NCBI RefSeq assembly: GCF_039812505.1
Contig: NZ_JBDIAQ010000178.1
Location: 1 to 6,276, forward strand
Length of the DNA: 6,276 nucleotides
From: Intrasporangium_A sp039812505
GTDB taxonomy: Bacteria; Actinomycetota; Actinomycetes; Actinomycetales; Dermatophilaceae
Reading direction: 5' to 3'
This document shows positions 5,467-6,276 of the stretch, piece after piece. The position numbers and the translations under genes are program-made. The notes under the pieces are model-generated. The model saw only the letters and a program-made list of their open reading frames with translations, did not search any database and was not told the DNA's origin. Within the stretch, counting starts at the first letter, position 1; every line of letters starts with the position of its first letter.

Positions 5467-6027
5467 ATGGTCACGGCGAAGCCGCGGATGAAGGGCTCGG
5501 AGCGGCGCGAGGTCATCCTCGACGCCGCGACGCGGGCGTTCGCACAGGGTGGGTTCACCGGCACCACCACGGATGCCGTGGCCCGCGAGGCCGGGGTGTC
5601 GCAGCCCTACGTGGTGCGGATGTTCGGCACGAAGCTCGAGCTGTTCGTCGCGGCCTTCGAGCGCGCCTGTGAGCGGGTCCGGGAGGTGTTCGAGCAGGTC
5701 GTCGAGGCGGGCTTCGACCCGGCCAGTGAGGCGGACCGCGACCGGCTCGGGGCCGCCTACGCGGCGCTGCTGGCCGACGAGGACCTGCTGCGACTGATGA
5801 TGCACGGCTTCGCCGACGGCAGCGTGCCCGAGATCGGGGCAGCCGGCCGGGAGCAGATGGGCGCGATCTTCGCCACCCTGCGCCGGACCGGCTGGCCCGA
5901 CGAGGCCGTGCGCGACTTCATCGCCCACGGCATGCTGCTGAACGTCCTGCTGTCGATCCGCGGCCTCGACGACCGCGACGACCTCGGGCCGCTCAGCGCC
6001 CTGGTCCGGTGCTCGCTGCCGGAGTGA
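5467..6027 (+). CDS. TetR/AcrR-family transcriptional regulator
   Basis: From ATG 5467 the product has 186 residues, a normal size for the family. Residues 12-60 form the DNA-binding domain: helix 1 is ERREVILDAATRAFAQGGF, followed by GTTTDAVAREAGVSQPYVVRMFGTKLELF, where about 34-52 is the helix-turn-helix and the FGTKLELF segment is a variant of the usual F-x-x-K-x-x-L/F. Residues 61-186 are an all-helical ligand and dimerisation domain with the less conserved sequence expected. An alternative start at ATG 5440 would add nine residues. The gene is divergent from the DHA2 pump over an AT-rich palindromic region, so it most likely represses the pump and itself and releases DNA when it binds a transported compound. 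The inducer cannot be predicted. Confidence 0.92.
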   Translation: MVTAKPRMKGSERREVILDAATRAFAQGGFTGTTTDAVAREAGVSQPYVVRMFGTKLELFVAAFERACERVREVFEQVVEAGFDPASEADRDRLGAAYAALLADEDLLRLMMHGFADGSVPEIGAAGREQMGAIFATLRRTGWPDEAVRDFIAHGMLLNVLLSIRGLDDRDDLGPLSALVRCSLPE

Positions 6028-6070
6028 GGTCGGTCCGGCGGCCGACCGGGAGGACGGTTCCCGGCGTCGG
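6028..6070 (+). terminator. Possible weak hairpin after the TetR gene
   Basis: GGTCGG (6028-6033) can pair with CCGACC (6042-6047) around 8 nt. Alternatively CCGACCGGGA (6042-6051) can pair with TCCCGGCGTCGG (6059-6070) with a 2-nt bulge. The structure begins right after the TGA, but there is no U-tract and such stems are common at this GC content. It may separate the TetR and tRNA transcripts. Confidence 0.3.
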
Positions 6071-6082
6071 TCCGGGGTCCGA

Positions 6083-6088
6083 TATAGT
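6083..6088 (+). promoter_or_regulatory. -10 box (TATAGT) of the tRNA-Phe promoter
   Basis: TATAGT is close to consensus and lies 16 nt before the mature tRNA 5' end, so transcription would start near 6095 with a short leader for RNase P. No clear -35 was found at the right distance (GGTTCC lies near 6056-6061). Confidence 0.5.
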
Positions 6089-6104
6089 TCCTCAAGTTGT
6101 GCCC

Positions 6105-6181
6105 GGCCAGGTAGCTCAGTTGGTACGAGCGTCCGACTGAAAATCGGAAGGTCGGCGGTTCGACCCCGCCCCTGGCCACCA
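6105..6181 (+). tRNA. tRNA-Phe (anticodon GAA), CCA encoded
   Basis: A complete cloverleaf can be folded. The acceptor is GGCCAGG (6105-6111) with CCTGGCC (6171-6177). The D arm is GCTC/GAGC with loop AGTTGGTAC. The anticodon arm is TCCGA/TCGGA with loop CTGAAAA, placing anticodon GAA at 6139-6141. The variable loop is AGGTC. The T arm is GGCGG/CCGCC with loop TTCGACC. The discriminator is A6178, followed by a genomically encoded CCA (6179-6181). All stems are fully paired, so the gene looks functional and delivers phenylalanine for UUC and UUU codons. Confidence 0.97.
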
Positions 6182-6186
6182 CCGAG

Positions 6187-6222
6187 ACCGCAGGTCACAC
6201 TCTATGTGACCTGCGGTTTTGT
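6187..6222 (+). terminator. Intrinsic terminator of tRNA-Phe
   Basis: ACCGCAGGTCACA (6187-6199) pairs perfectly with TGTGACCTGCGGT (6205-6217) around the loop CTCTA. TTTTGT then runs through 6217-6222. The structure begins five bases past the tRNA CCA, so it ends the tRNA transcript. It is the only hairpin in the window with a proper U-tract. Confidence 0.92.
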
Positions 6223-6276
6223 CGTTCTCGAGTGCTCAGCCGGGCGACTCCGGCAGGTCGCACGAGTGACCGTGAC

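Noticed and set aside
4679..5491. Plus-strand frame of 270 codons opposite the MFS gene
   Set aside because: It is almost all charged residues, antisense to conserved membrane helices and crosses the operator region.
5443..6198. Minus-strand frame across the TetR gene and tRNA
   Set aside because: It would translate through the antisense of a tRNA and a real regulator gene, and no family is recognisable.

Overview
The window is about 6.3 kb of very GC-rich DNA with dense, mostly non-overlapping genes, GTG and leaderless-looking starts, a GuaB1-type enzyme and an RDD protein with Asp/Val-rich N-terminal nonapeptide repeats. Together these point to an actinomycete chromosome. I cannot name the genus. 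Nothing looks like phage, plasmid, insertion sequence or CRISPR DNA.

Layout: (1) 1-1131 (+) is the 3' part of an RDD-family membrane protein gene. Its N-terminal region is a run of near-identical 9-residue repeats that continues past the left edge. (2) 1132-1794 is a 663-bp gap between convergent genes. It holds a non-coding array of almost three 158-bp direct repeats, a nested 12-bp microrepeat, and a separate 24-bp duplication. (3) 1795-3231 (-) is guaB1, an IMP dehydrogenase-fold enzyme whose mycobacterial relative acts as a GMP reductase. (4) 3232-3371 is a divergent promoter region with a perfect 11-bp inverted repeat and leaderless-type -10 boxes on both sides. (5) 3372-3893 (+) encodes a small, conserved-looking protein of unknown function. 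(6) A strong GC hairpin at 3894-3941 separates it from (7) 3962-5374 (-), a 14-helix DHA2-type MFS efflux pump. (8) The pump is divergent from a TetR-family regulator (5467-6027, +) across an AT-rich operator-like region. (9) A tRNA-Phe(GAA) gene with encoded CCA (6105-6181) follows, ending in a textbook intrinsic terminator.

How they work together: the pump and TetR gene form a familiar self-contained drug-responsive cassette, in which the regulator probably represses both promoters until it binds a ligand. GuaB1 and the RDD protein are ordinary chromosomal genes with no evident link to the cassette. The most unusual material is repetitive: the 158-bp array between two convergent genes, with a 12-bp motif present in both orientations, and the homogenised nonapeptide tract of the RDD protein. 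I did not find a convincing new multi-gene system. Most findings concern repeats and candidate regulatory sites.
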